From positions 1,598,001-1,662,000 of the forward strand of contig JAWKLD010000001.1 in assembly GCA_041392855.1 (NCBI GenBank): DNA of 64,000 nt, in the 5' to 3' direction. Positions 25,403-35,450 of the stretch are shown in pieces (within the stretch, counting starts at the first letter, position 1; each line of letters begins with the position of its first letter). This DNA is from Flavipsychrobacter sp. GTDB lineage: Bacteria; Bacteroidota; Bacteroidia; Chitinophagales; Chitinophagaceae. Under the pieces are notes generated by a model. It was not told the DNA's origin. It made no database searches and was given only the letters and a program-made list of their open reading frames with translations. The position numbers and the translations under genes are program-made.

Positions 25403-26227
25403 ATGGCTGCAGACAAAAAACGTGTCTTAATTATTGCCAACGAGCTATCCCCTTACATCGAATTTTCTGATTTTGCCCAGATCATGAACGACCTTGCGGT
25501 AAAAACATTTGACTCGGGCTTGGAGATCAGGATCATCATGCCTCGTTTTGGTGTAATTAACGAAAGAAGACACCGCTTGCACGAAGTAGTACGTCTTTCC
25601 GGTATCAATATCATTATTGATAAGGATGACTACCCTTTAATCATCAAAGTGGCTTCTTTACCCAACGCACGTCTGCAGGTTTATTTCATGGATAATGACG
25701 ATTACTTCAAACGTAAGCAAGTATTCCGCGATGCCAAGGATAAGTTCTTTGATGACAACGCAGAACGTATGATATTTTTCTGTAAGAGTGCTATGGAGAC
25801 GGTTAAAAAGTTTGGATGGCCTCCGGATATCATACACTGCCATGGCTGGATGACGTCTTTAATACCTTTGTACCTAAAGACAACCTACAAAAAAGAGCCT
25901 GTTTTCAACGAATCGAAGGTTATCTATACTGCTCAGTCTGACCAGTTTACAGAAAAACTAGGTGAAAACTTCCTTCAAAAAGCTGCTATCAGTGCAGACA
26001 TTAAGGATAAGGACCTTGAGATCTTTAAAGATGGCACCAACGAAGCCTTAACAATTGGCGGTGCAAAACATGCTGATGTAGTAATACATGGAGATGCAGA
26101 TGTTGAGGCACAAATAAAAGGTGATATCAAGGCTAGCAGATACAAAAAAGTAGTACAGCACAACGAAGCATGGAAAGAAGATATATCTACTCTGTTCGAT
26201 CTTTATCAAAGCTTAACAGAGTCTTAG
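25403..26227 (+). CDS. Glycogen/starch synthase-like protein, N-terminal GT5 domain only
   Basis: A 274-residue protein matching only the N-terminal (acceptor-side) half of GT5 glycogen synthases. It starts RVLIIANELSPYIEFSDFAQ, with EIRIIMPRFGVINERRHRLHEV, and contains the conserved IIHCHGWMTSLIPLYL. The C-terminal donor-binding Rossmann domain of GT-B enzymes is absent; a complete glycogen synthase is about 470-500 residues. Short proteins of this kind are commonly found in Bacteroidota next to panC, DUF4270 and glmS. Glycogen synthase activity is doubtful without the donor domain; a regulatory or partner role is possible. No second fragment lies downstream, so it does not look like a frameshift. 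Confidence 0.8.
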   Translation: MAADKKRVLIIANELSPYIEFSDFAQIMNDLAVKTFDSGLEIRIIMPRFGVINERRHRLHEVVRLSGINIIIDKDDYPLIIKVASLPNARLQVYFMDNDDYFKRKQVFRDAKDKFFDDNAERMIFFCKSAMETVKKFGWPPDIIHCHGWMTSLIPLYLKTTYKKEPVFNESKVIYTAQSDQFTEKLGENFLQKAAISADIKDKDLEIFKDGTNEALTIGGAKHADVVIHGDADVEAQIKGDIKASRYKKVVQHNEAWKEDISTLFDLYQSLTES

Positions 26228-26266
26228 AATATCTTTTACCATCTTAGCGAAAATTATAAGACCATT

Positions 26267-27703
26267 TTGAGAAAAGCTTTAAAGTTTTTAAGCGCCGCAG
26301 TATTTACGGCAAGTGCAGGCCTGCTGGCTACCAGCTGCAATGAAGATACCATTATACCCGCTAAAGTAGCACCAGGCAACAACCTCATCAACCTTATAGA
26401 GGTACCGGACACCTTCACTATTATTAGCAAATCGCTATATATAGATACATTAAGAACGAGTGCTAAGTTTGATGGCATACGTATCATTAGAGCAGTAGGT
26501 ACTGTGGTAGACCCTTATTTTGGCAAAACAAATGCCGGAGTTTACTTTCAAGTAAAACCTAGCTCCAATGATATCAACTTTTCGTCTAACCCATATACTA
26601 TTGATTCTGCGGTTTTGGTACTTCCATACACCCGCTTTTCTTGGGGAGATACTACCAACCCTCAAAATCAGAAGTTCAACGTATATGAGCTTACAGAAGA
26701 CTTAAGCATAGACGATGTGTACTATAGTAATACTACCAAGAATGTGGATCGAAACAATCCTTTGGCTAGCCTTAATGTAGACCTAAAAGCATTAAGAGCA
26801 TCTGCGGCGGTAGGTACAATGACACCACCTATAGTAGGTACAGGCAACAATAAAGATACTGTAGGGCCTCACCTTCGTTTTAAACTACCTCAAACTTATA
26901 TAGACAGGGTTATAAGCAAAGTAGGTACTTCTACTTTTCAGACTCCTGCTAATTTTCTAGCAGAGTTCAAAGGTTTTTACATAGAGCCAGACACCAACCA
27001 GAATACCAACCTAATGCCGTACTTCTTCTTAGACGGTTCTGAAGACTACACACGTGCAGCAGTGGTATTCTACTATCATGACAATGCAACCCCTAACGAG
27101 CAAAAAACACTATTTTTTGACTTCGATCGTGACGAATGTGCTCAATTCAACTGGGTGAGCCGTGCATATACACCTAAGGCTAAAGCTATATTTGACAAAT
27201 ACGCACAAACAAAAGATCAATCAGACCCTGAAATAATACTACAAAACCTTCCGGGTGCTGCTATCGACCTACGTATACCTAACATTAAAAACATGCCAAC
27301 GGGCATTATCAATAAAGCCGAGATCATTATCTCGCTAGTAGGCTCTGGCAATGCTAACGAAGACTCTACATTCTGGGGACCTGTAAGAATAGACCCTTGG
27401 GGCGTAAACCCCGATGGCACTCTTTACTCTATAGAAGACCGAAACTATAACGATCAGGCGTCTGCTATATCCTTTATTGGTGGCGGATCATCCTTCGGTG
27501 CTATTAATGGAAAGGTTGTTAAACAATACAAATTTAATATACCTAAAGAGGTGCAAAAAGCTATTAAAGACAAACGCGATGAGTTACATTTGCGTTTGAT
27601 AGGCGCTCAAGGCTTCCCTGCGGCATATAGACTTATTGCCGGTGGTGAAACAAACAGTACTTACACTGTTGAGTTCCATATCGTTTATTCTAAAACTCAA
27701 TAA
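26267..27703 (+). CDS. DUF4270 family lipoprotein
   Basis: A 478-residue secreted lipoprotein. Translation is assigned to TTG 26267, which gives a proper lipoprotein signal (MRKALKFLSAAVFTASAGLL followed by the lipobox ATSC, Cys at about residue 24). The mature part resembles DUF4270, a Bacteroidota outer-surface family with beta-rich structure, including SAVLVLPYTRFSWGDT and the C-terminal EFHIVYSK. The function is unknown. It lies 39 bp after the glycogen synthase-like gene and 11 bp before glmS, so an operon is likely. The conserved neighbourhood supports the call. The start codon is the uncertain point. Confidence 0.8.
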   Translation: MRKALKFLSAAVFTASAGLLATSCNEDTIIPAKVAPGNNLINLIEVPDTFTIISKSLYIDTLRTSAKFDGIRIIRAVGTVVDPYFGKTNAGVYFQVKPSSNDINFSSNPYTIDSAVLVLPYTRFSWGDTTNPQNQKFNVYELTEDLSIDDVYYSNTTKNVDRNNPLASLNVDLKALRASAAVGTMTPPIVGTGNNKDTVGPHLRFKLPQTYIDRVISKVGTSTFQTPANFLAEFKGFYIEPDTNQNTNLMPYFFLDGSEDYTRAAVVFYYHDNATPNEQKTLFFDFDRDECAQFNWVSRAYTPKAKAIFDKYAQTKDQSDPEIILQNLPGAAIDLRIPNIKNMPTGIINKAEIIISLVGSGNANEDSTFWGPVRIDPWGVNPDGTLYSIEDRNYNDQASAISFIGGGSSFGAINGKVVKQYKFNIPKEVQKAIKDKRDELHLRLIGAQGFPAAYRLIAGGETNSTYTVEFHIVYSKTQ

Positions 27704-27714
27704 AGAACATACTT

Positions 27715-29553
27715 ATGTGTGGTATAGTTGGCTACATTGGCAATAAAGAGGCTTTCCCTATATTAATTAAAGGGTTAAAGAGATTAGAATACAGGGGCTA
27801 CGATAGTGCAGGTGTTGCACTGTTGAACGGCGACCTGAACGTCTATAAAAAGGCAGGCAAGGTTAGTGAACTAGAAAAAGAGACGGACAACAAAGACGTA
27901 TCTGCAACTATAGGCATAGGTCATACCAGATGGGCAACACATGGAGAGCCTAATGATAGTAACGCCCACCCACATATCTCTCAGTCGGGGGACTTAGCTA
28001 TTATTCACAATGGTATTATAGAAAACTACGCTTCTATCAGAGAAGAATTGGAAAAGCGTGGTTATAAATTTCAATCAGACACTGATACAGAGGTTTTAAT
28101 TAACCTGATAGAGGAAATACAACAACAGGATAAGCTAGAGTTGGAAGATGCAGTGCGCGTAGCACTAAATGAAGTCGTAGGTGCTTATGCTATTGTTATC
28201 ATCAACAAGTCTAACCCCGACAAGCTAATAGCTGCACGTAAAGGAAGCCCATTGGTAATAGGTGTTGGCGAAGATGAATTCTTCATAGCTTCTGACGCTA
28301 CACCAATTATAGAATACACTAAAAACGTTATATACCTGGATGATCAGGAATATGCAGTGGTTAATCGTGATGGCAAATACGTTATCAAAACACTAGGCAA
28401 TGTAGAGAAGTCTCCAGCGGTACAGAAGTTAGAAATGAGTCTTGAAGCTATTGAAAAAGGCGGCTTTGACCACTTCATGTTAAAAGAGATATACGAACAA
28501 CCCAAAGCTATTGCTGATGCTCTTCGTGGACGTATGAGTGCTGATAAAGGCTGGATAAAACTGGGAGGACTAAGCGAATACATCAAACGTATCAATAACG
28601 CTGAACGTTTTCTATTTACAGCTTGTGGTACATCATGGCACAGTGGTTTGATCGGTGAATACTTGATCGAAGACCTGGCACGTATACCTGTTGAGGTAGA
28701 ATATGCTTCTGAATTCCGTTATCGCAACCCAATCATCAACGAAAGTGATGTTGTTGTTGCTATATCACAGTCTGGCGAAACCGCAGATACTTTAGCAGCT
28801 ATAGAGCTAGCCAAAGAACGTAGAGCATTGATATATGGTATTTGTAACGTTATCGGTTCTTCAATTGCACGTGTATCTCATGCAGGGTCTTACACTCACG
28901 CAGGACCGGAAATAGGTGTTGCGTCAACCAAAGCATTCTCTACACAGATAACAATATTGACGCTTATTGCACTGCAAATAGCGCAAGAGAAAGGAACTAT
29001 TGCCACATCAAGACTTAAAGAAATTCTTTATGAGCTGGAAAACATACCTGGCAAAATAGAAGAAGTTCTTAAACTAGATGAGCAAATAAAAGAAATAGCT
29101 TCTATCTACAAAAATGCGAGTAACTTCTTATATCTGGGTCGTGGATACAACTTCCCGGTAGCTCTAGAAGGAGCATTGAAGCTGAAAGAAATATCGTACA
29201 TACATGCTGAGGGCTACCCTGCTGCAGAAATGAAGCATGGTCCTATTGCACTTATTGACGAGGAAATGCCTGTAGTATTCTTAGCCACCAACCAAAGTGC
29301 CTACGAGAAAATAGTATCAAACGTACAGGAAGTAAAAGCACGTAAAGGAAAGATAATTGCGGTAGTACAAAAAGGTGATACCGAGATCAAAAAACTGGCT
29401 GACCATGTGATAGAAGTACCTGCAACAGAAGAGATACTTTCTCCACTGATCAGTATCGTTCCTTTACAACTACTAGCATACCACATTGCTATCTTTAGAG
29501 ACTGTAATGTGGATCAACCACGTAACCTTGCAAAGTCGGTTACAGTTGAATAA
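27715..29553 (+). CDS. glmS: Glutamine-fructose-6-phosphate aminotransferase (isomerizing)
   Basis: A 612-residue enzyme that makes glucosamine 6-phosphate, the entry step to UDP-GlcNAc, peptidoglycan and LPS. The N-terminal class II glutaminase domain starts MCGIVGYIGN with nucleophile Cys2, and contains GYDSAG and GHTRWATHGEP. Two SIS sugar-isomerase domains follow (CGTSWHSGL, SQSGETADT, LGRGYNFPVALEGALKLKE), and the C-terminal NLAKSVTVE bears the conserved catalytic lysine (fifth residue from the end). The length is typical. It follows DUF4270 by 11 bp and is followed by metK after 49 bp. The product feeds the polysaccharide cluster at the left end of the window. Confidence 0.97.
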   Translation: MCGIVGYIGNKEAFPILIKGLKRLEYRGYDSAGVALLNGDLNVYKKAGKVSELEKETDNKDVSATIGIGHTRWATHGEPNDSNAHPHISQSGDLAIIHNGIIENYASIREELEKRGYKFQSDTDTEVLINLIEEIQQQDKLELEDAVRVALNEVVGAYAIVIINKSNPDKLIAARKGSPLVIGVGEDEFFIASDATPIIEYTKNVIYLDDQEYAVVNRDGKYVIKTLGNVEKSPAVQKLEMSLEAIEKGGFDHFMLKEIYEQPKAIADALRGRMSADKGWIKLGGLSEYIKRINNAERFLFTACGTSWHSGLIGEYLIEDLARIPVEVEYASEFRYRNPIINESDVVVAISQSGETADTLAAIELAKERRALIYGICNVIGSSIARVSHAGSYTHAGPEIGVASTKAFSTQITILTLIALQIAQEKGTIATSRLKEILYELENIPGKIEEVLKLDEQIKEIASIYKNASNFLYLGRGYNFPVALEGALKLKEISYIHAEGYPAAEMKHGPIALIDEEMPVVFLATNQSAYEKIVSNVQEVKARKGKIIAVVQKGDTEIKKLADHVIEVPATEEILSPLISIVPLQLLAYHIAIFRDCNVDQPRNLAKSVTVE

Positions 29554-29602
29554 AAGATTGTATATTCGCAACCATCATTATATAAAAAACGAAAAGAGAT
29601 AA

Positions 29603-30856
29603 ATGTCATATCTATTTACATCAGAGTCAGTATCTGAAGGACATCCGGATAAAGTTGCAGACCAAATATCTGACGCTTTAGTAGACAACTTCCTAGCTTG
29701 GGATAAGAATTCAAAAATAGCATGCGAAACTTTAGTAACTACAGGACAAGTAGTGCTTGCAGGTGAGGTAAAATGTAATACCTACATTGATGCTCAAAGC
29801 ATTGCTCGTGACGTTATTGCTAAAATAGGATATACTAAGAGTGAGTATATGTTTGAAGCTAACTCTTGTGGTGTACTTTCTGCTATTCACGAGCAGTCTC
29901 CTGACATCAACCAAGGTGTAGACAAGAAGAAGAAAGAAGACCAAGGTGCTGGTGACCAAGGTATGATGTTTGGCTATGCTACTAACGAAACTGCTAGCTA
30001 CATGCCTTTGGCATTAGACATGTCTCATGCTTTGCTACGTGAGCTTGCGGCTATACGTAAAGAGGGCAAGAAGATGAAATACCTTCGTCCTGATGCTAAG
30101 AGCCAAGTAACATTAGAATATAATGACGACAATACGCCGGTACGTATAGACGCTATCGTTCTTTCTACGCAACACGATGATTTTGATACTGAGAAGAAGA
30201 TGCTGGAGCAGATCACTAATGACGTAAAGAAAATATTAATACCTCGAGTAATAAAGCTTTACCCTCAATACAAAGCTTTGTTCAACAATAAGATCAATTA
30301 TCACATCAACCCAACTGGTAAGTTTGTTATTGGTGGGCCTCACGGAGATACAGGCCTTACAGGTCGTAAGATCATCGTAGATACTTATGGTGGTAAGGGT
30401 GCTCACGGTGGTGGTGCCTTCTCTGGCAAAGATCCTAGTAAGGTAGACCGCTCTGCAGCATATGCAACACGCCACATAGCTAAAAACCTTGTAGCTGCTG
30501 GTCTTTGTGACGAGGTTCTTGTACAAGTATCTTATGCTATTGGTGTAGCTAAGCCTACAAGTATCAATGTAGTTACTTATGGTACTGCTAAAGTGGAAAT
30601 GACTGATGGCGAAATTTCTAAAATCGTAGAAAGCGTATTCGATATGCGCCCTTACTTCATTGAGCAACGTCTTAAACTACGCCAACCAATGTATAGCGAA
30701 TGTGCTGCATACGGTCACATGGGACGTCAACCTGAGAAAGTAACTAAGACGTTCACTAATGCTGAAGGAAAAACTAAAACAGTAAAAGTTGAGCTATTTA
30801 CTTGGGAGAAACTAGACTTTGTAAGTAAAGTAAAGAAAGCATTCAACCTAAAATAG
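29603..30856 (+). CDS. metK: S-adenosylmethionine synthetase
   Basis: A 417-residue enzyme that forms S-adenosylmethionine from methionine and ATP. The start YLFTSESVSEGHPDKVADQ includes the GHPDK ATP/methionine motif. The central domain contains GDQGMMFGYATNE (GAGDQG-type loop) and FVIGGPHGDTGLTGRKI with GGGAFSGKDPSKVDRSAAY. It ends in WEKLDFVSKVKKAF. It is slightly longer than the E. coli enzyme (384 residues) because of an insertion in the C-terminal part and a longer N-terminal loop, as is usual in Bacteroidota. A strong terminator follows at 30880-30906. The assignment is secure. Confidence 0.97.
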   Translation: MSYLFTSESVSEGHPDKVADQISDALVDNFLAWDKNSKIACETLVTTGQVVLAGEVKCNTYIDAQSIARDVIAKIGYTKSEYMFEANSCGVLSAIHEQSPDINQGVDKKKKEDQGAGDQGMMFGYATNETASYMPLALDMSHALLRELAAIRKEGKKMKYLRPDAKSQVTLEYNDDNTPVRIDAIVLSTQHDDFDTEKKMLEQITNDVKKILIPRVIKLYPQYKALFNNKINYHINPTGKFVIGGPHGDTGLTGRKIIVDTYGGKGAHGGGAFSGKDPSKVDRSAAYATRHIAKNLVAAGLCDEVLVQVSYAIGVAKPTSINVVTYGTAKVEMTDGEISKIVESVFDMRPYFIEQRLKLRQPMYSECAAYGHMGRQPEKVTKTFTNAEGKTKTVKVELFTWEKLDFVSKVKKAFNLK

Positions 30857-30879
30857 TCAATACAAGAATACTATAATAT

Positions 30880-30906
30880 AAAAGCCTCGCAAATTGCGAG
30901 GCTTTT
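30880..30906 (+). terminator. Rho-independent terminator after metK
   Basis: A perfect 12-bp stem AAAAGCCTCGCA/TGCGAGGCTTTT with a 3-base loop lies 23 bp after the metK stop. The A- and T-runs on both sides could let it work in both directions. Confidence 0.9.
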
Positions 30907-30970
30907 ATATTTACTAGCAACTACTTATACATCACAGCTGCTGAAAAGCAATCAGTCTTATAAAAAATAA

Positions 30971-30999
30971 AAAGGGCAGGTAAATACTACCTGCCCTTT
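30971..30999 (-). terminator. Rho-independent terminator after the GEVED protein
   Basis: A 12-bp stem AAAGGGCAGGTA/TACCTGCCCTTT with a T-run on the minus strand, 20 bp beyond the stop at 31020. Confidence 0.9.
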
Positions 31000-31019
31000 C
31001 CTATAAAAAGTATTATTAA

Positions 31020-32444
31020 TTATTGCTTAGTCACCTTCAATACTTCATTGTGCGCATCATCAACATACTTAACAGTATAAAGACCCGATGGCAAGCTAGT
31101 CATATCTACATTCACTTTATTGCTGGTTACAGGTGTATTGCTGATCACCTTTCCTGTGATATCAATTAACCACACAGAAGCATTACCGGTAGTTTTACCG
31201 TTGATCTCCACTGTAAGGTTATTCTCTACAGGGTTAGGATAAGCAGATACATCAAACATATTGTTTCCTGATACTGTATTTACAGATACAGCAGGCTGAG
31301 TTAAGAAACCTGTAGTTGTCCAGCCGGATAAAGGCGTTGGGCTACATCTACTTCTTACGTGTACATAGTATTGTGTAGATCCTGAAAGACCTTGCAAGAA
31401 AGCACTAGTGTAAGTAGTATAGGTACCTTGTATCACTTGAGGAAGTGTTGCATTAACGCTTACAATATATTCATAACCATAAGCAGTATTTATTGGCGCC
31501 CAGCTAGCAACAGCTGTAGAAGCACCTACATTCTGCACAGAAACATTTGGTGCATAACAACAAGGATCTGTTCTAAATGAATCTACTACCCAAGCTGAAG
31601 TATCCCAAAATATTGTACTACCTGTAGTATCGCAAACACTACGTAGATAGAAGTAGTACATTGTATCACAAATAAGATTATTATAATTCAATGTAGTTGC
31701 TGATGTGTATGTATATCCAATACTTGTTGGAGGTATTGTACTTTTATCATTAGTAAAGTAGTACTCATACAATTTAGCATTTTGCTTTACATTCCAAGTT
31801 ATAGTAGCTGATTTGTAATCTACATTAGATATAGTCAAACCTGTAGGAGGAACACAAGGGTTAATCACTTCAAAATTATAATCTTCCGCTTCACCCTCTT
31901 GGTGGTTACCACATGGGCTAAAACTACCTCCTGGCTCTGGAATACTCTTACGACTAGCCGCTCTTATTCTCATACGTGTTAAACCATGTTTAGCGCTTAA
32001 TGGAACAGTAAAGCTAGTATTACCTGAACCACCACCACCAGTAAGCGCATTAATAAAGCCTACTAGATCGCCGGCATCAGTGAAGTCTCCATTTTGATTC
32101 CAGTCTACATATATTTGTATTCTAGATACATATGTACCCGCTGTACCTCCAGACGGTCCCATTTTTACCGTAACAGTTACGTTACTACCTGCATTTTGCA
32201 CTACTTTCATACTACTATTACCCGTATAATCTGAATAAGAGGTAGTCGTATTACCACAACCAGTATTGTTATTAGTAATATTAGTTGTACCACCAGTAGT
32301 AGTAACATTGTTGATAAACGTACTGTTATCACACTGTATACTGTATGTTGGTATACAGTATTGTGCCTGTGCAACTACTGCAGCAGCTACCATAGCAATA
32401 GTTAATGCTATACCTTTGAAAAAAGAGTAAGGCTTTTGGTTCAT
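31020..32444 (-). CDS. GEVED/FN3 surface protein with T9SS sorting domain (copy A)
   Basis: A 474-residue secreted protein. A signal peptide ends at AQAQ near residue 28, followed by a cysteine-containing, Asn/Thr-rich segment. A GEVED domain then follows, with the calcium-loop-like DWNQNGDFTDAGD near residues 113-125 and the signature GEAEDYNFEV near 185-194. Two fibronectin type III-like modules cover about 200-385 (YEYYFTNDKST; YEYIVSVNATL), and a T9SS domain (AYPNPVENNLTVEING to LKVTKQ) ends the protein. A surface-attached, adhesin-like role is inferred. It is paralogous to the next gene at roughly two-thirds identity by eye. It is a single-gene unit between hairpin terminators. Confidence 0.88.
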   Translation of the reverse strand: MNQKPYSFFKGIALTIAMVAAAVVAQAQYCIPTYSIQCDNSTFINNVTTTGGTTNITNNNTGCGNTTTSYSDYTGNSSMKVVQNAGSNVTVTVKMGPSGGTAGTYVSRIQIYVDWNQNGDFTDAGDLVGFINALTGGGGSGNTSFTVPLSAKHGLTRMRIRAASRKSIPEPGGSFSPCGNHQEGEAEDYNFEVINPCVPPTGLTISNVDYKSATITWNVKQNAKLYEYYFTNDKSTIPPTSIGYTYTSATTLNYNNLICDTMYYFYLRSVCDTTGSTIFWDTSAWVVDSFRTDPCCYAPNVSVQNVGASTAVASWAPINTAYGYEYIVSVNATLPQVIQGTYTTYTSAFLQGLSGSTQYYVHVRSRCSPTPLSGWTTTGFLTQPAVSVNTVSGNNMFDVSAYPNPVENNLTVEINGKTTGNASVWLIDITGKVISNTPVTSNKVNVDMTSLPSGLYTVKYVDDAHNEVLKVTKQ

Positions 32445-32674
32445 ATAAAACGTGTGTTTAATGCCTTTAGGACAAATATTTACAATTAAGCAATAATAAA
32501 AAAATAATACCTATAATACAATAGGGCTGCACACTATATGGCTATTATTTTTCTACTAAATGCCTTTTTATGTTCTCAAAACAGGTAGTATAGCCGTTAT
32601 ACGGCTAACTCTTTTATTTTATAGACAGATTATTAACTAAAATAGTTTGTAATAAATATCATATTGTCACAGAA

Positions 32675-32699
32675 AAAGGGAGCCTAATAGGCTCCCTTT
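32675..32699 (-). terminator. Rho-independent terminator after GEVED protein copy B
   Basis: A perfect 11-bp stem AAAGGGAGCCT/AGGCTCCCTTT with a 3-base loop, then T-rich sequence on the minus strand, 20 bp beyond the stop at 32720. Confidence 0.9.
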
Positions 32700-32719
32700 C
32701 TATTTATTACGAATTAACC

Positions 32720-34159
32720 TTATTGCTTATTTATCTTTATTTGTTGAATCTTTTGATCGTCTTGATATTTAATAATAAAAATGCCGCTCGGCAACTCAGA
32801 TACATTTAGTTCCTCTAGCCGAACTGTTACACTTTTTTGTTTAAGAACCCTGCCTGTCATATCAAGTATTTCTAATATGGCATTAGCACCTATCTCTCCT
32901 TTTATATCTACACTAAGAATACTTGATACAGGATTAGGAAATATGGATATTTCAAAAGTTCCATCCCCAATTGTTGCGTTAACAGACAAAGGAGGTTGTG
33001 TTAATAATCCTGTTGTATTCCATTCAGACAGTGGAGTCGGAGTACACCTGCTTCTAACATGAAGGTAATATTGTACACCTCCAGACAAACCTTGCAAAAA
33101 CGCACTGGTATATGTTGTATAAGTTCCTTTAGCCGATACTGGAATAACAGGTGAGGTACTAACAAGATATTCATAGCCATAAGCTGTTTTAATAGGCGAC
33201 CAACTAGCTACAGCTGTTGTACTTGTTATATTTTGAATTGACACATTAGGATTATAACAACAAGGATCAGTTCTAAAAGAGTCTAATGTCCACGAAGACG
33301 TGTCCCAAAATATTGTAGAGCCTGTAGTGTCACAAATACTTCTCAAATAGAAATAATATTGAGTATCGCATACTAAATCACTAAATAACATAGATGTATC
33401 TGTAGTATACTTATACCCTACACTGGTAGGTGGTATTGTGCTCTTATCATTTGTAAAATAGTATTCATACAGTTTTGCATTCCCCTTACTATTCCATTTA
33501 ATATTAGCTGATTTATAATTAACGTCACCACTGCTGAGATTAGTAGGTGGTAAACAAGGATTAATCACCTCGAAATTGTAATCTTCGGCCTCTCCTTCTT
33601 GGTGGTTAGCACAAGGATCAAAAGAACTTGCAAGCTCAGGAACACTTTTACGGCTAGCAGCTCTTACTCTCATTCTAGTAACACCATGCTTGGCACTTAA
33701 TGGCACACTAAAAGTAAGGTTACCTGCGCTACCACTACCTGTTAATGCAGGTATAGCTCCTACAAGTTCTCCCGGATCAGAAAAACTTCCATTTTGGTTC
33801 CAATCAACATATATCTGTATTCTAGAAATATAATTACATACAGCACATGGACTAGGTCCTGTCAATGGTCCCATTTTTACGTTTACGGTAACAGAACTAC
33901 CTGCATCTTGTATTACTTTCATAGTTGTATTACCAGTATAGTCAGAATAAGATGCAGCGGTATTACCACAACCTGTATTGTTATTGATGATATTGGTCAT
34001 AGCACCTGTCGTTGTTACATTATCTATAAAGGTACTACCACTACATGATAATGTATAAGTAGGAATACAGTAAGATTGTGCATTTGACATTGATACACTA
34101 ATAAATACTATAGCTAGTACATAAGCTATTCTTATGGCAATTGATCGGGCAAAGTTCAT
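32720..34159 (-). CDS. GEVED/FN3 surface protein with T9SS sorting domain (copy B)
   Basis: A 479-residue paralogue of the gene at 31020 with the same order of parts. A signal peptide ends near SNAQ, the first segment opens YCIPTYTLSCSG, and the GEVED domain has DWNQNGSFSDPGE and GEAEDYNFEV. Two FN3-like modules and a T9SS domain (IFPNPVSSILSVDIKG to IKINKQ) follow. It differs from copy A by a short insertion (GPSPCAVCNY) near the calcium loop that adds two cysteines, possibly a disulphide. Both copies are arranged head to tail on the same strand, each with its own terminator, consistent with an old tandem duplication. Confidence 0.88.
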   Translation of the reverse strand: MNFARSIAIRIAYVLAIVFISVSMSNAQSYCIPTYTLSCSGSTFIDNVTTTGAMTNIINNNTGCGNTAASYSDYTGNTTMKVIQDAGSSVTVNVKMGPLTGPSPCAVCNYISRIQIYVDWNQNGSFSDPGELVGAIPALTGSGSAGNLTFSVPLSAKHGVTRMRVRAASRKSVPELASSFDPCANHQEGEAEDYNFEVINPCLPPTNLSSGDVNYKSANIKWNSKGNAKLYEYYFTNDKSTIPPTSVGYKYTTDTSMLFSDLVCDTQYYFYLRSICDTTGSTIFWDTSSWTLDSFRTDPCCYNPNVSIQNITSTTAVASWSPIKTAYGYEYLVSTSPVIPVSAKGTYTTYTSAFLQGLSGGVQYYLHVRSRCTPTPLSEWNTTGLLTQPPLSVNATIGDGTFEISIFPNPVSSILSVDIKGEIGANAILEILDMTGRVLKQKSVTVRLEELNVSELPSGIFIIKYQDDQKIQQIKINKQ

Positions 34160-34259
34160 TATGATATAGATTTAAACGTTAGAGATATACATATAGACAG
34201 CTATTATACGTTTAATAGTTTGCTAATAACTCCTTTTTAATCTTTAATTAACCGCATAA

Positions 34260-34286
34260 AAAAGAGACTCCATAAGAGTCTCTTTT
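34260..34286 (-). terminator. Rho-independent terminator after beta-helix protein 1
   Basis: A perfect 11-bp stem AAAAGAGACTC/GAGTCTCTTTT with a 5-base loop lies 26 bp beyond the stop at 34312 and ends in a T-run on the minus strand. Confidence 0.9.
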
Positions 34287-34304
34287 CAATAATTTGTATT
34301 TTAT

Positions 34305-35450
34305 TAATGTACTATTGCTTGTTTACTTTTATCAGCTCATTTCTTTGCTCATCATGGTATTTCAACAAGTACATTCCTGATGGTAATTCTGATACATTCA
34401 GCTCCATCTTAGCACCGGTCACCTCGCTACGCATTACCACTTTACCGGTAATATCTTGTAGCTCTACTACTGCTCCATTTCCTATCAAACCAGCTACTTC
34501 CAGTTGTAATACATCACTTACAGGGTTTGGATATACTGCTATACCCGTATTGTTCGATACATTACTTACTGATAATGGCCATGTTTGGAATGGTTTAGAT
34601 ACCCAGTTAGAATACTCATAGATATCATTACACTTAGTACGTGCGTGGATGTAGTAGTTAACACCTGGCGTTAAGTATGGTGCTAATACACTGGTAGTCT
34701 TTGTTTGAGTACCAAATGATGGCGCTACTGAAGACTTATTGATCACATACTCATAGTGCTCAGCTGTTTTAACTGGTTTCCATGAGATAACCACTCTATC
34801 TGTTGTTAATGAAGACAAAGTAATATCCGGCTCATGACAAGTGATCTTCGTTACGAATGAATCCAAGCCCCATGCTGAAGAGTCTTTTGCACCACAGATG
34901 TAACGCACGTGGATATAATGCTTCGTATCTTCTTGTAAACCACTTGGTATAGAGATCTGGTTAGTAACTGTTTGGGTAGCACCTGCTGAGCTAGTTGGCG
35001 TCTTAGGATCTGTATTTACGATCACTTGATAGCCAATTGGGTTCCATACAGGGTTCCACTCTATATCAACTGATATTGCTGTGATATTCTTGGTCTTGAT
35101 ACCATCTGGTGTTGCTACACAACGAATACCGATACGGCCATTCTCTACACCGGTGTAGTTACCTAAGCTATCAAACAATGGTGTTGCTTGAAGCGAGTTT
35201 GCTACTGTATCTGTATTGGCATTAGTATAGTTATAACCTTCCCATGCACCACCTGCGCTTGAGCGAGCGATAACGGCATTGGTCTCTGAAGACACATTAC
35301 CTATCCATGGGTCTTTATAAAATACTTTTGGCTTAGAAGAATATTTCAAGTCATTACCATCAATAGAAGTAAAGAAGAACATTCTGCCTACTCCATTATT
35401 AATTGGGTTAGCTTTTGTACCTGTGTACTGTCTGATAGTTACAGGATTTG
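34305..35450. repeat. Near-identical 1,146-bp block, copy 1 (partner 39959-41104)
   Basis: Read base by base, this block matches 39959-41104 (offset 5,654) with only three differences (34330 T/G, one at about 34546 C/T, one at about 35311 G/A), all synonymous. It covers the 3' UTR edge, the T9SS domain, both FN3 modules and the preceding linker, up to codon 720 of both proteins. Identity drops sharply at 35451. This points to recent gene conversion or duplication of the C-terminal module. Confidence 0.95.
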
